A DNA stretch of 64,000 nucleotides from Falsiroseomonas algicola (lineage in GTDB: Bacteria > Pseudomonadota > Alphaproteobacteria > Acetobacterales > Acetobacteraceae). The notes beneath the pieces were generated by a model. The model had not been told where the DNA came from. It made no database searches and worked only from the letters and a program-made list of their open reading frames with translations. Location of the stretch: positions 310,001 through 374,000 of the forward strand of contig NZ_JAAIKB010000001.1 of assembly GCF_011040385.1 (NCBI RefSeq), read 5' to 3'. Made by a program: the position numbers and the translations under genes. Below, one piece after another: positions 17,310 to 26,090 of this stretch; the first letter of the stretch is position 1, and the number at the start of each line of letters is the position of its first letter.

Positions 17310-18245
17310 ATGGGTGACTGGTTCGAACAGAACGGAGCACTGCTCGGCCTCGCGCTGCTGGATGGCATCGCGAGTGCCGCGCTGATCTTCATGGTGGCCG
17401 TGGGCCTCAACCTGGTCTTCGGCGTGCTGCGCGTGCTGAACGTGGCGCATGGCAGCCTGTTCGCGATCGGCGCCTATGCGGCGGCCTCGATCGGCCTCTT
17501 CTTCACCTCGGCAGGGTTGCCCGCCTGGGCCTCCCTGCCCGCGCTTCTGCTGGCGGCGATGATCGTGGGCCTGGTGCTGGGCCCGCTGATCGAGCGGCTG
17601 CTGCTGCGGCGCATCTACAGCGAGGAGCCGGTGCTGCAGCTGCTGGTCACCTTCGCGCTGTTCATGATCCTGGAGGATGCGCAGAAGCTGGTCTGGGGCG
17701 TGCAGCCGGTGTCGTTCAGCGCGCCGGTGTCGCTGATGGGGACGGTGGACGTTCCCTTCGGTGCGGACGTCATCCCCTACAACACCTACCAGGTGATCCT
17801 GCTGCCGGCGATCGCGGTCGCGACGCTCATCGGCCTGGCGCTGTTCCTGCGGCGGACGCTGACGGGGCGCGTGATCCTGGCGGTGACGACGGACCGGGAA
17901 GCCGCGACGGCCATGGGGATCGATGCGCGCAAGGTCTATCTGCTGACATTCACCTTCGGCGCCATGCTGGCGGCGCTGGGTGGCGCGCTGTCTACGCCGA
18001 CGGCCTCCCTCGTGCCGGGCATCGGCGCCTCCACCATCGTGCTGTCCTTCGCGGTGGTGGCGACGGCGGGGCTCGGCCAGATCGAGGGTGCGGCGCTGAC
18101 GGCGCTGATGATCGGCATCGGCCGATCCATCGCCGTCACCTTCCAGCCGGAGCTGGAGGTGGTGGTGCCCTACCTCATCATGGTCGCCGTGCTGCTGGTG
18201 CGCCCGCAGGGCCTCTTCGGCGTGGTGGAGACGAGGCGCGTATGA
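17310..18245 (+). CDS. livH: Branched-chain amino acid-type ABC transporter permease LivH
   Basis: This is a 311-residue inner-membrane permease with about eight hydrophobic segments. Hallmarks are MVAVGLNLVFGVLRVLNVAHGS and the terminal LLVRPQGLFGVVETRR. It starts at the ATG 18 bp after the binding-protein stop, with GGAAGGGG upstream. It overlaps livM by ATGA and should form the channel heterodimer with it. Confidence 0.94.
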   Translation: MGDWFEQNGALLGLALLDGIASAALIFMVAVGLNLVFGVLRVLNVAHGSLFAIGAYAAASIGLFFTSAGLPAWASLPALLLAAMIVGLVLGPLIERLLLRRIYSEEPVLQLLVTFALFMILEDAQKLVWGVQPVSFSAPVSLMGTVDVPFGADVIPYNTYQVILLPAIAVATLIGLALFLRRTLTGRVILAVTTDREAATAMGIDARKVYLLTFTFGAMLAALGGALSTPTASLVPGIGASTIVLSFAVVATAGLGQIEGAALTALMIGIGRSIAVTFQPELEVVVPYLIMVAVLLVRPQGLFGVVETRRV

Positions 18246-19186
18246 CCCAGCCCCGCATCGAACTCCTGCTGGCGCTGCTCGGCGCCGCCGCGATGGTGCT
18301 GGCGGCGATGGCGACGCCCTGGCTGAAATTCGTGCTGACCCTCGCCCTCGCCAAGGGCATCGCGGTGCTCGGCATCATGCTGCTGCTGCGCGCGGGCCAG
18401 GTGAGCTTCGGCCATGCGCTCTATGTCGCGCTGGGCGCCTACACCGTGGCGTTCCTGGCGCCGTCCATGCCGGATGCGGCGCTGCTGCTGGTGGCGGCGG
18501 CACTCGGCACCACCGTCGCGGGGCTCCTGATCGGCCTCTTCGTCTCTCGCTACCGGGAGATCTTCTTCGGCATGCTCAACCTGGCGCTGAGCATGGTGTT
18601 CTATTCGATGCTCGAGAAATTCTACCACTATACGCGCGGCACGGATGGCATCCGCGTGCCATCGCTGACGGTCGCGGGCGTGCCGCTCGATCGCGTCTCC
18701 TACGAATGGACGATCTTCGGCATGGCGCTGGTGCTGGCGCTGGGCTTCGGGGTCTTCGCGCGGGTCTATCTCGCCTCTCCCCTGGGGCAGGCGCTCTCGG
18801 CGATCAAGACGCGGGAGACAAGGCTGGATTTCATGGGCGTGTCGTCGCGCAACGTGCTGCTCTCCGCCTATGTGCTCTCCGCGCTGATGGCAGGCTGCGC
18901 GGGGGCGCTGATCGCCATGACGTCGCGCCACGTGACGCCACTGCTGGCCTATTGGACGGCGTCCGGGGAGCTGGTCTTCATCGCCATCCTGGGTGGCGCC
19001 GGCGGCGTGCTGGGGCCCTTCCTGGGGGCGGCGGCCTACGAACTCGTGCGGGTCTATGCGGCGGCGACGGTCGCCGACATGTGGCAGATGATCCTGGGCG
19101 CGGTGCTGCTTCTGGTGATCCTGTTCGCACGCGGCGGCATCTGGGGGCTGCTGTCCAGCCGCCTGCAGCGGGGGCGCGTGGCATGA
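18242..19186 (+). CDS. livM: Branched-chain amino acid-type ABC transporter permease LivM
   Basis: A 314-residue inner-membrane permease with LivM features: LLLRAGQVSFGHALYVALGAY near the N-terminus, a conserved SAIKTRETRLDFMGV cytoplasmic loop and LGGAGGVLGPFLGA before the last helices. It overlaps livH upstream and livG downstream by ATGA, so all three are likely translationally coupled. Partner of the preceding permease in one importer. Confidence 0.94.
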   Translation: MTQPRIELLLALLGAAAMVLAAMATPWLKFVLTLALAKGIAVLGIMLLLRAGQVSFGHALYVALGAYTVAFLAPSMPDAALLLVAAALGTTVAGLLIGLFVSRYREIFFGMLNLALSMVFYSMLEKFYHYTRGTDGIRVPSLTVAGVPLDRVSYEWTIFGMALVLALGFGVFARVYLASPLGQALSAIKTRETRLDFMGVSSRNVLLSAYVLSALMAGCAGALIAMTSRHVTPLLAYWTASGELVFIAILGGAGGVLGPFLGAAAYELVRVYAAATVADMWQMILGAVLLLVILFARGGIWGLLSSRLQRGRVA

Positions 19187-19953
19187 GGGCGCTGCTGGAA
19201 GCCCGCGGGCTGCGGCTCGCCTTCGGCGGGGTCAAGGCCGCGGATGGCATCGACCTCGATGTGATGGAGCACGAGTTCCTCGCCATCATCGGCCCGAACG
19301 GCGCCGGCAAGACCACCTTCATCAACATGACCACGGGCTACCTGAAGCCGCAGGGCGGGACCATCACCTATAGTGGGGCGGAGATCACCGGCCGCCGCCC
19401 GCGCGACATCGTCCGCCGCGGCGTCGCGCGGTCCTTCCAGCTGCCGCAGCTGTTCTCGGAGCACACGGTGGAGGAGAACGCGGCCCTGGCCATCGCGTCG
19501 CGGGAGGGGATCTGGTCCCCCTTCGCGCCGCTGCTCCGCCCCGCCTGGCGGCAGGAAGCACGGGAATTGCTGGACCGCTTCGGCCTGCTGCCGGTGGCGG
19601 GACAGCGTGCGGACGCGTTGAACGAGGGCACGCGCAAGCTGGCCGACATCGCCATGGCCGTCGCACTGAAGCCCCGCCTGCTGCTGATGGATGAACCGAC
19701 CAGCGGCGTCGCGGCGGCGGAGAAGATGGGCATCGTGGAGACGCTGGTCCGCGTGCTGCGCGACGCCCGCGTCACGGCGGTCTTCGTCGAGCACGACATG
19801 GATGTGGTGGAGCGTTTCGCGGACCGCGTCGCGGTGTGGTCGCAGGGACGGATCGCGGCGCTCGGCCCGCCGGCGCAGGTCCTGGCCGATCCTGCCGTGC
19901 AGCGCGACGTCATCGGCATCGAACGCCCGGCCGCGGGGGTCGCCCATGCTTGA
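19183..19953 (+). CDS. livG: ABC transporter ATP-binding protein LivG, atypical signature motif
   Basis: This 256-residue cytoplasmic ATPase powers the importer. Walker A is GPNGAGKT (about residues 37-44), followed by the Q-loop segment RSFQLPQLF, Walker B LLLMDEPTSGV (about 166-175) and the switch His in FVEHDMDVV. The ABC signature, normally LSxGQ, reads LNEGTRK (about 146-152), so Ser is replaced by Asn and Gln by Thr. A related variant (LPEGTRK) exists in some LivG-like proteins, to my knowledge, so it may be a subgroup trait rather than damage. It overlaps livM by ATGA and livF by 8 bp. Confidence 0.92.
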   Translation: MRALLEARGLRLAFGGVKAADGIDLDVMEHEFLAIIGPNGAGKTTFINMTTGYLKPQGGTITYSGAEITGRRPRDIVRRGVARSFQLPQLFSEHTVEENAALAIASREGIWSPFAPLLRPAWRQEARELLDRFGLLPVAGQRADALNEGTRKLADIAMAVALKPRLLLMDEPTSGVAAAEKMGIVETLVRVLRDARVTAVFVEHDMDVVERFADRVAVWSQGRIAALGPPAQVLADPAVQRDVIGIERPAAGVAHA

Positions 19954-20620
19954 GCTGCAATCCGTGGTGGCCGATATCGCCGGTGCGCCGGTGCTGCGCG
20001 GCGTCTCGCTCGTGCTGCCGCCCGGCGGGCGCGTGGCGCTGATCGGCCGGAACGGCGCGGGCAAGACCACGACGCTGCGCGCCGTGATGGGCCTGCTGCC
20101 GCTGCGCGGCGGCCGCGTGATGATCGCGGGCGAGGACGCGACCGCCCTGCCCGCGCATCACCGCACGCGGCTCGGCATCGGCTATGCGCCGGAGGAACGG
20201 CGGCTCTTCGGGCTGTTCAGCGTGCGCCAGAACCTGCTGCTGCCGGCGGAGGTGCTGCGCCTGCCCAAGGCCGAGATCACGCGGCGCCTGGATGCCGTCT
20301 TCACCTTCCTGCCGGAACTCGCGACGCTGGCGGATCGCCGGGCCGCGGGGCTATCCGGCGGCCAGGGCAAGATGGTGGCGCTGGGCCGCGCATTGATGGT
20401 CGGCACCCGCGCCGTGCTGCTGGATGAGCCCTTCCAGGGCCTGGCGCCGGCGCTGGCGCTTCGCTACGCGGAGGCGCTGCGCGGCCTGCACGCCTCCTTC
20501 CCCGACGTCGCGCTGCTGGTGACGGAGAGCAACCCGTCGCTGCTGACGCCGCTGGTGGACCAGACCTACGTCATCGAGCGCGGCGAGATCGCGCATGACG
20601 GCGCGATGGCTTCCGCCTGA
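19946..20620 (+). CDS. livF: ABC transporter ATP-binding protein LivF
   Basis: This 224-residue second ATPase of the importer has Walker A GRNGAGKT (about 34-41), the LivF-typical GIGYAPEERRLFGLFSVRQNL, a canonical signature LSGGQ (about 135-139) and Walker B AVLLDEPFQGLAP. The switch region reads VTESNP in place of a His, where LivF proteins commonly have VEQN. It would pair with the atypical LivG, so one composite ATP site keeps a normal signature. It ends the transporter operon. Confidence 0.93.
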   Translation: MLELQSVVADIAGAPVLRGVSLVLPPGGRVALIGRNGAGKTTTLRAVMGLLPLRGGRVMIAGEDATALPAHHRTRLGIGYAPEERRLFGLFSVRQNLLLPAEVLRLPKAEITRRLDAVFTFLPELATLADRRAAGLSGGQGKMVALGRALMVGTRAVLLDEPFQGLAPALALRYAEALRGLHASFPDVALLVTESNPSLLTPLVDQTYVIERGEIAHDGAMASA

Positions 20621-20783
20621 CGGTCGGCTGAGGGCTGCGCGTCGACGGGCCGGCGCGCATCGGCTGGGGGTCGCAGCCGCGGCCCGGGCAGGCCGTGCCG
20701 CCCCTGATGCGCCCCGCATCCGTGGAGGATGCGGCGCAGCCCGCGCCCGGCGCGCAACCTGCAAGCGCAGTTCCGGCAGGCGA

Positions 20784-20824
20784 GGCACCGGCGCGGACCG
20801 AAGAAGGCCGTCCGCGCCGGTGCC
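20784..20824. repeat. Strong stem-loop, 15-bp perfect stem
   Basis: GGCACCGGCGCGGAC (20784-20798) pairs perfectly with GTCCGCGCCGGTGCC (20810-20824) across an 11-base loop. It lies in the gap between convergent livF and the nuclease fusion gene and could act as a bidirectional terminator. No T-run is present. Confidence 0.6.
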
Positions 20825-20901
20825 GCCTCGATCCTCGGAGCACGATCCGTCCGGTTGGCGGATCTCGTGCCCAAGGCGTTATTGCTTCCAAGGCACGCAG
20901 C

Positions 20902-20928
20902 CCGATCAGGCTGGTTCAGCTTGATCGG
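20902..20928. repeat. GATC-containing palindromic element
   Basis: CCGATCAGGCTG and CAGCTTGATCGG form a 12-bp stem with one G-U type mismatch and a 3-base loop. A second imperfect palindrome, GCACGATCCG...CGGATCTCGTGC, lies at about 20840-20869. Both resemble the GATC-rich dispersed palindromes seen in alphaproteobacterial genomes. Confidence 0.5.
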
Positions 20929-21068
20929 ATGGTGCTTCAGCGCCGCCTGCCGCCTGCTCGGCGATGGCACCTTCGACCAGGATCTGGGCGCCGACAGCGT
21001 CCGCAGGACATGCCCGGAGCGATGTCCAGCGGCCTCGTCACGCCAGTGGTCGCAGCGCCATCTTCCGT

Positions 21069-24000
21069 TCAGATGATCATGTCGGTGACGGACCGCAGCG
21101 GCAGATAGGCGGGTGCGCCCTGCGGCACGCCCTCGGTGTCAGTGACCACCCTGGCGAGCGGGTCGGCCGTGCGAAGCGCGCCGAAATCATAGCCGGTGCC
21201 GCGTTCCAGTTCGGCGATGGTGATCTGGAAGGTGCGGTAGGCGCCGAACACGAAACCCTCCCGCGACTCGCTTCGACGGCGATCCTCCATCAGCTTCCGG
21301 ATCAGATGGCCCTGGCTCAGCAGATAGGCCGTCGCGTGCAGGGCCTGGCGATCCTGGGCCGAGGCCATCACGACAACCTTCCAGAACTCCAGCGGCACCC
21401 GCATGCCGTCCTCGATCAGCGGATCGTCGTCATCGAAGATCGGGCCGGTGAAGACATTGGCCTTGAAGCCATGCGTGCGCGCGCTGCCCAGGATATGCTC
21501 CTCGAGCCCCAGCCACAGTGCGCGGCCCTGGTTGAGCTGGGAATGCTGCGGCGCGCTGTTCGTGTAGTGGAAGGTGTCCTCGTTCGCCTGCGCGGCGTGG
21601 ATGCCCCAGTTCGGATCCTCGCGCCGCACCATGTGGCCACGGTCGATGGCCCGGTCGGCATAGGCCGAGGCGCCATGCTGCACCGCCAGCGGGATGCGGC
21701 CATCGAACCACCATCTGTCGTTCCCGCGCTTGATGCGCACGGCCGCGGCGCCGTCGATGTTCACGGCGGTGACGACGGGCAGCTTGTGCGCGGCGGAGAA
21801 CATCACGCCGAAATTCGTGTAGCGAAGCTCGTGCGGGCGCTGATCGGTGGCGTCGGAGGGCTTCGCCAGCCCGGCCGTGATGTCCGGCGTCAGCGTCGGC
21901 CAGGGCGTGGCGGGCAGGGCCGCATCGAGGAAGCCGGGATCGAAGCCGCTGCGGTTCCGCAGCTCGGCGGCGTCACGCGTCGCATCCCTCGGCGCCTCGT
22001 TCCTGGCGGCGGAGAACAGCACGCCACTGACGCTGATGGCGCTGGGATCGCGCAGCAGGGTCTTCAACGTCGTGACGCTGACCGCGCTGTTGCCGACGCC
22101 ATAGACGCCGGCGAAGTGCAGGCCGACGGCTGCGCGCTGGCGCAGGGAGATGAGGGGGGAGCCTGAATTGCCGCCCAGCGAGGTGCAGTCATGCCCGATG
22201 ACGCCCTGCGCGGCGGTCTGCGTGATTAGGCCCGGCGCGAAGCGCTTCACGTCGTAGAGGCCCTGGAAATACCGGTCCATCGCGGTCGCATTGTTGCGGG
22301 AATCATGCGCGGGATAGCCGATCAGCGCGACCAGCTCGTCGCGCTCCGCCTCGCTCTCCGCCAGCGGGATCGGATCGGGCAGCGCCCAGGGCGCGTCCGC
22401 GGTGCGGATCTTCAGCAGGGCGACATCGGCGGCGAAGTCCTCCGCCAGGTAGACCACCTGCGTCACCCGCACCTCCCGCGCGCTGGCGATGGGGGCATCC
22501 ACCTCCTCGTTGAAGTCGACGCTGCAGCCAAGCCGCGCGCCGGAGAAGGCGGAACGGGCGAAGACGCCGCGCCCATCCTGCGCCCGCGTCGCCACCAGGG
22601 CCGCGACGTGGCGATTGGTCACCACCAGGCGACCATCCTTCTCCCGCGTCTGGCCGATCACCCATCCGGTGCCGCCCCAGGTCATCGTGGCGTGGTTGAC
22701 GAACTCGATGCGCCCGACGGAGCCCACCATCGCGGTGGCATCGCGGATCAGGCTCGCGGTCTCGGCCGGCAGGTCGCGCAGCAGGTCGGCGTGCAATTCC
22801 ACCTCGCCGTTGCGCACGATCAGCGGCGGCCGGCCGACCAGGCGGACGATGGCTTCGAGCGCGACGGCGGGGGTCCCGGCCTCGAGCGCGTGCGGCCCGG
22901 TCTCGAGCGACCGCAGCACGTTCCGCACCGCGATGCCGGCTTCGCCAGTAGGCGGGGGCATGCCGAGGGCGCGGAAGGCAGGGGTGCCCGATGAAACCGC
23001 CCTTGCGACGGCCTCGTTCCGCCGCGGTGTCATGAGAGCGGCCAGGCGCTCGATGCTCTCGTCGTTCTGCTGCTTGCTGCTCATGGGCTGCTTCCTCGTG
23101 TGGCGTCCGGCGATCCGGAACGGCGGGCTGGATGGGGGATGGGTCATGGCGACGGCCATCGCCGGGATGAGGGCGGCTGGCAGGCGCGGCAGGGTCGCTG
23201 CCGCGGCCAGTGCCGCGTCGAGCGACCCTGCCTGGCCGTCGCGCGGTGCGGCGACCACGCCCGGGGCGCGCGCCGTGATGCGGGCTGGCAAGGCTGCCGC
23301 GACCGACCAGGCGTCGAATTCCAGTCGCGCCGCGCGCCAGGGATCGGGCGATGCGCAGAGCCGTGCGATGCGGGCCTCGATCACCGCATCGACCCGGTCC
23401 GGACCTCGCCAGTGCCGTGGCCGGCCGCCAAGCGACCATCGCCCGGCGATCGTGCGCCGCCATCGCGCGGCGCGGCGCGCCACCAGCGACAGGTCCGGGT
23501 GCGGCAGGGCCAGGCTCGCCAGTTCAAGCCATTCGGCCAGCAGGCCGCCTTCGGCGAAGGCATCGATCGGATCGCGCCGCGAAGGCGGCGCTTCCGCCCA
23601 CCCCTTGTCCCGCAGGGCCGCGAGGCTGTCCGCCGCATGCTGGCGCAGGCCACCCGGGGCGCGCTCGAACCGGATGAGCCAACGGATCGGCTCGGCATAG
23701 GGCGACAGGGCGCAAAGCCGCCTCGCCACGTCGGCCCTGCGCTCCCGGGATGCCGCTTCGCCATCGGGCGCGGTCCAGAGCCGGAAGGCATCGCCCGATG
23801 GATCAGGCTCGCTCATCCGCAGCGTCGCGCCGGCAGCGAGCAGATGCAGGATGAGGGCGGCTCCGCCCATGCGCTGCTTGCCGGCGTCATGCACCATCCG
23901 CGCGACGCGCCCGGCCGCCGCAGGATCGTCGCGGAACCATCGCGCCAGCCGCTCGCCCTCGAACTCCGCCCGGATCTCGAGATCCGTGAGCGTGGTCTCG

Positions 24001-26090
24001 TCGAACGCCGGCCCGGCGGATGGGCCCGCGGCCGCCTGGTCCCGCCAGCGCAGCGACTGCCGGGCCTCGCTCCAGCGGCCGGTCCGCCAGAAGAAGCGGC
24101 GTTCCGCCATGCCGTCGTGGCCCGCCGGGTCCACATGGGCATGCTCGAAGCCGCGGCGATGCAGCAGGTTCGCCTCTTCCGGATCGCCGCGGTCGAGTGC
24201 GCGCACCATGTCCGTCACCGCGCGCCGATCGACCACGGCGCCCGCCCCGGCGCCCGGCAAGGCGCTTTCGGCGAAGGCGGACCGGTCGCCACGGGCAAGC
24301 CGCACCCGTTCGCGCGGCGCCGGCGGCAGTTCCTGCAGCATCCGCTCATCGAAATGCAGCGCCAGCTGCGGGTCGATCGGCAGCTTCCCGCCGTCATTCC
24401 CGAACAGCGCGTGGTAGAGGCCATCGGCCTTCGCCCAGGTCTCCGGGCGCAGGCGCAACCAGGCGGCGGCGCGCTTGTGCAGGCGCCGGGCGCCTGGCGT
24501 GCCGTTCAACAGGTCGAAGACCAGCGGGCGGACCAGGTCGGTCTGCCGCCACCAGCCCGGGGCGCCTGGCATCGGCTGCAGCAGCCAATCCTGCGCGGTC
24601 AGCCGGTCGAAGAGCCGCGAGGCCTCGGCCGCATCGACCGCGGGCCGCGCGGCGGCCGGGATCAGCACGGCCGCGAACATTTCGCGGTTCAGGCGGCGCA
24701 CCAGCAGTCCCGGCTGCAGGATGGCCTTCAGCGCCGGATCGGCGAAGCGCGACAGCAGCGCGCGATAGCGCTGCGCGTCATTGGCCGCGCCCGCCACCAC
24801 AGACCGGGTCGGCCTGGCGACGCCGGCATCGGATGCGGAGGACAGCAGGCCCGCCGCCAGGCGAAGGCTCAGCGGGCTGCCGCCCGCCTGGGCCTGGATT
24901 GCCGGGCGCGCCGCGGGCGGAACGCGAAGGCTCGCGAGCAGTCGGTCGCTTTCCGGCGGGGTGAGCCCGTCCAGCATGACCGGGTCGCCCGCGCGGCGAT
25001 CGCCGAGTGCCGCCCGCAAATCTCCGCGCCCCGCCGCGACGACCGACATCGGCCGCAGCCCCTGCTCGAGCAGCGAGTCGAGCCAGGCGAAGAGCTGCGC
25101 CGGCTGGGTCGCGCCGCGGCTGACCAGCACCTCCAGCGTGTCGAGGACGAACAGCACCACGCCGGGTTGGCTGGCGACCGCCTGGGCGATCGCGGCGACC
25201 AGGCCCTCCGGCACACTCATGCCGGCGGTGGTGCCCTTCAGGGCGCGCCCGGACGGCGCGGTGCTGGCGGCAAGCCGTTCCAGGCGCAGCGCCGCCGCCG
25301 AGGCCGGGCGCTGTGCCGCCACCTGTCGCGCGACTTCGCTGGTCAGCCCCGCCAGGTCGCGCAGGTCCAGGCCTTGCCGGTCGAAATCCAGCCGCACCAC
25401 CACGCATTCGATCCGTCGGCGCCCGGCTTCCTGCAACGCCGCTTCCAGCAGGGTCGACTTGCCGATGGCCGGCAGGCCGGTGACGAGCAGAGCCTGGACG
25501 GGCGTGCGGGAGGCGGGGTTGCCGATCCAGTCGACGATCCGGTCGCGGTCATCCTCCCGGCCGATGAGGCCCAGCTGGAGCAGGGTGCCGCCGCGCCTGG
25601 CCTGGTTGTGGCGATCGATGGCGGCGCGGATCCCGGGCAGGTGCAGGAAGCCTGGCGCGACGTTGCCGACGCATTCGATCGCGCCGGCCAGCCGCTCGAG
25701 CGTGGCGATGTCAGCCTCGGCCGAAGGCTGGGGCGGTTGCAGCAGCGCCTGCAGGCTCGTTGTCGCGAAATCGCCGCTGCCCTCCAGCGCCGCCAGCAAT
25801 TCGGCTGTCGCGGGATCGAGATCGGGCAGGCCGCGACGCCAGGCGATGGCCTCTGCCAGCCTGCCGGCCTCGCGCAGCGCCAGCAGATGCCGTTGCCGGT
25901 CCGGCGAACGCATCACCCAGCGGCCCGGCGCGGTGTCGCACACCGCGGCGAGATCGGCGGAGATGCGGACCAGATCATCGACCGGCGCATCGGCCCCGTT
26001 GGCGGCCTGGATGGCGGCCTTGGGCGGAAACGGGCCGGAGAGTGCGGCATACAGCCGCGCCGTGTGGAGGGGCGGCTCGTTCGTCACCAT
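21069..26090 (-). CDS. STAND-like ATPase fused to trypsin-like protease and NUC1 (DRGH) endonuclease
   Basis: This is one uninterrupted 1673-residue frame. Residues about 170-420 form a P-loop ATPase: GREDDRDRI, Walker A GLPAIGKST (205-213) and Walker B VVLFVLDTLE (311-320), followed by a long helical region resembling STAND proteins. Residues about 1120-1350 are a chymotrypsin-like protease with triad His1161 (VTNRHVA), Asp1222 (DFAADVALLK) and Ser1309 (GGNSGSP). Residues about 1420-1650 are a DNA/RNA non-specific endonuclease with DRGH (1483-1486) and the YTNSAPQ/LNQG metal region. An internal ATG (residue 1003) with GAGGAAG upstream could yield the protease-nuclease alone. It overlaps the preceding trypsin gene by 7 bp. 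A cleave-and-degrade effector triggered by NTPase sensing is inferred. Confidence 0.88.
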   Translation of the reverse strand: MVTNEPPLHTARLYAALSGPFPPKAAIQAANGADAPVDDLVRISADLAAVCDTAPGRWVMRSPDRQRHLLALREAGRLAEAIAWRRGLPDLDPATAELLAALEGSGDFATTSLQALLQPPQPSAEADIATLERLAGAIECVGNVAPGFLHLPGIRAAIDRHNQARRGGTLLQLGLIGREDDRDRIVDWIGNPASRTPVQALLVTGLPAIGKSTLLEAALQEAGRRRIECVVVRLDFDRQGLDLRDLAGLTSEVARQVAAQRPASAAALRLERLAASTAPSGRALKGTTAGMSVPEGLVAAIAQAVASQPGVVLFVLDTLEVLVSRGATQPAQLFAWLDSLLEQGLRPMSVVAAGRGDLRAALGDRRAGDPVMLDGLTPPESDRLLASLRVPPAARPAIQAQAGGSPLSLRLAAGLLSSASDAGVARPTRSVVAGAANDAQRYRALLSRFADPALKAILQPGLLVRRLNREMFAAVLIPAAARPAVDAAEASRLFDRLTAQDWLLQPMPGAPGWWRQTDLVRPLVFDLLNGTPGARRLHKRAAAWLRLRPETWAKADGLYHALFGNDGGKLPIDPQLALHFDERMLQELPPAPRERVRLARGDRSAFAESALPGAGAGAVVDRRAVTDMVRALDRGDPEEANLLHRRGFEHAHVDPAGHDGMAERRFFWRTGRWSEARQSLRWRDQAAAGPSAGPAFDETTLTDLEIRAEFEGERLARWFRDDPAAAGRVARMVHDAGKQRMGGAALILHLLAAGATLRMSEPDPSGDAFRLWTAPDGEAASRERRADVARRLCALSPYAEPIRWLIRFERAPGGLRQHAADSLAALRDKGWAEAPPSRRDPIDAFAEGGLLAEWLELASLALPHPDLSLVARRAARWRRTIAGRWSLGGRPRHWRGPDRVDAVIEARIARLCASPDPWRAARLEFDAWSVAAALPARITARAPGVVAAPRDGQAGSLDAALAAAATLPRLPAALIPAMAVAMTHPPSSPPFRIAGRHTRKQPMSSKQQNDESIERLAALMTPRRNEAVARAVSSGTPAFRALGMPPPTGEAGIAVRNVLRSLETGPHALEAGTPAVALEAIVRLVGRPPLIVRNGEVELHADLLRDLPAETASLIRDATAMVGSVGRIEFVNHATMTWGGTGWVIGQTREKDGRLVVTNRHVAALVATRAQDGRGVFARSAFSGARLGCSVDFNEEVDAPIASAREVRVTQVVYLAEDFAADVALLKIRTADAPWALPDPIPLAESEAERDELVALIGYPAHDSRNNATAMDRYFQGLYDVKRFAPGLITQTAAQGVIGHDCTSLGGNSGSPLISLRQRAAVGLHFAGVYGVGNSAVSVTTLKTLLRDPSAISVSGVLFSAARNEAPRDATRDAAELRNRSGFDPGFLDAALPATPWPTLTPDITAGLAKPSDATDQRPHELRYTNFGVMFSAAHKLPVVTAVNIDGAAAVRIKRGNDRWWFDGRIPLAVQHGASAYADRAIDRGHMVRREDPNWGIHAAQANEDTFHYTNSAPQHSQLNQGRALWLGLEEHILGSARTHGFKANVFTGPIFDDDDPLIEDGMRVPLEFWKVVVMASAQDRQALHATAYLLSQGHLIRKLMEDRRRSESREGFVFGAYRTFQITIAELERGTGYDFGALRTADPLARVVTDTEGVPQGAPAYLPLRSVTDMII

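Larger units (their letters stand above)
20621..21068. other. Intergenic region with several palindromes between convergent genes
   Basis: This 448-bp stretch separates livF from the end of the nuclease fusion gene. I find no convincing coding frame. It holds at least three inverted repeats (listed separately or in findings) and has lower GC around 20840-20940. It may be a transcription-termination zone or a deposit of dispersed palindromic elements at the edge of the peptidase island. Confidence 0.5.
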
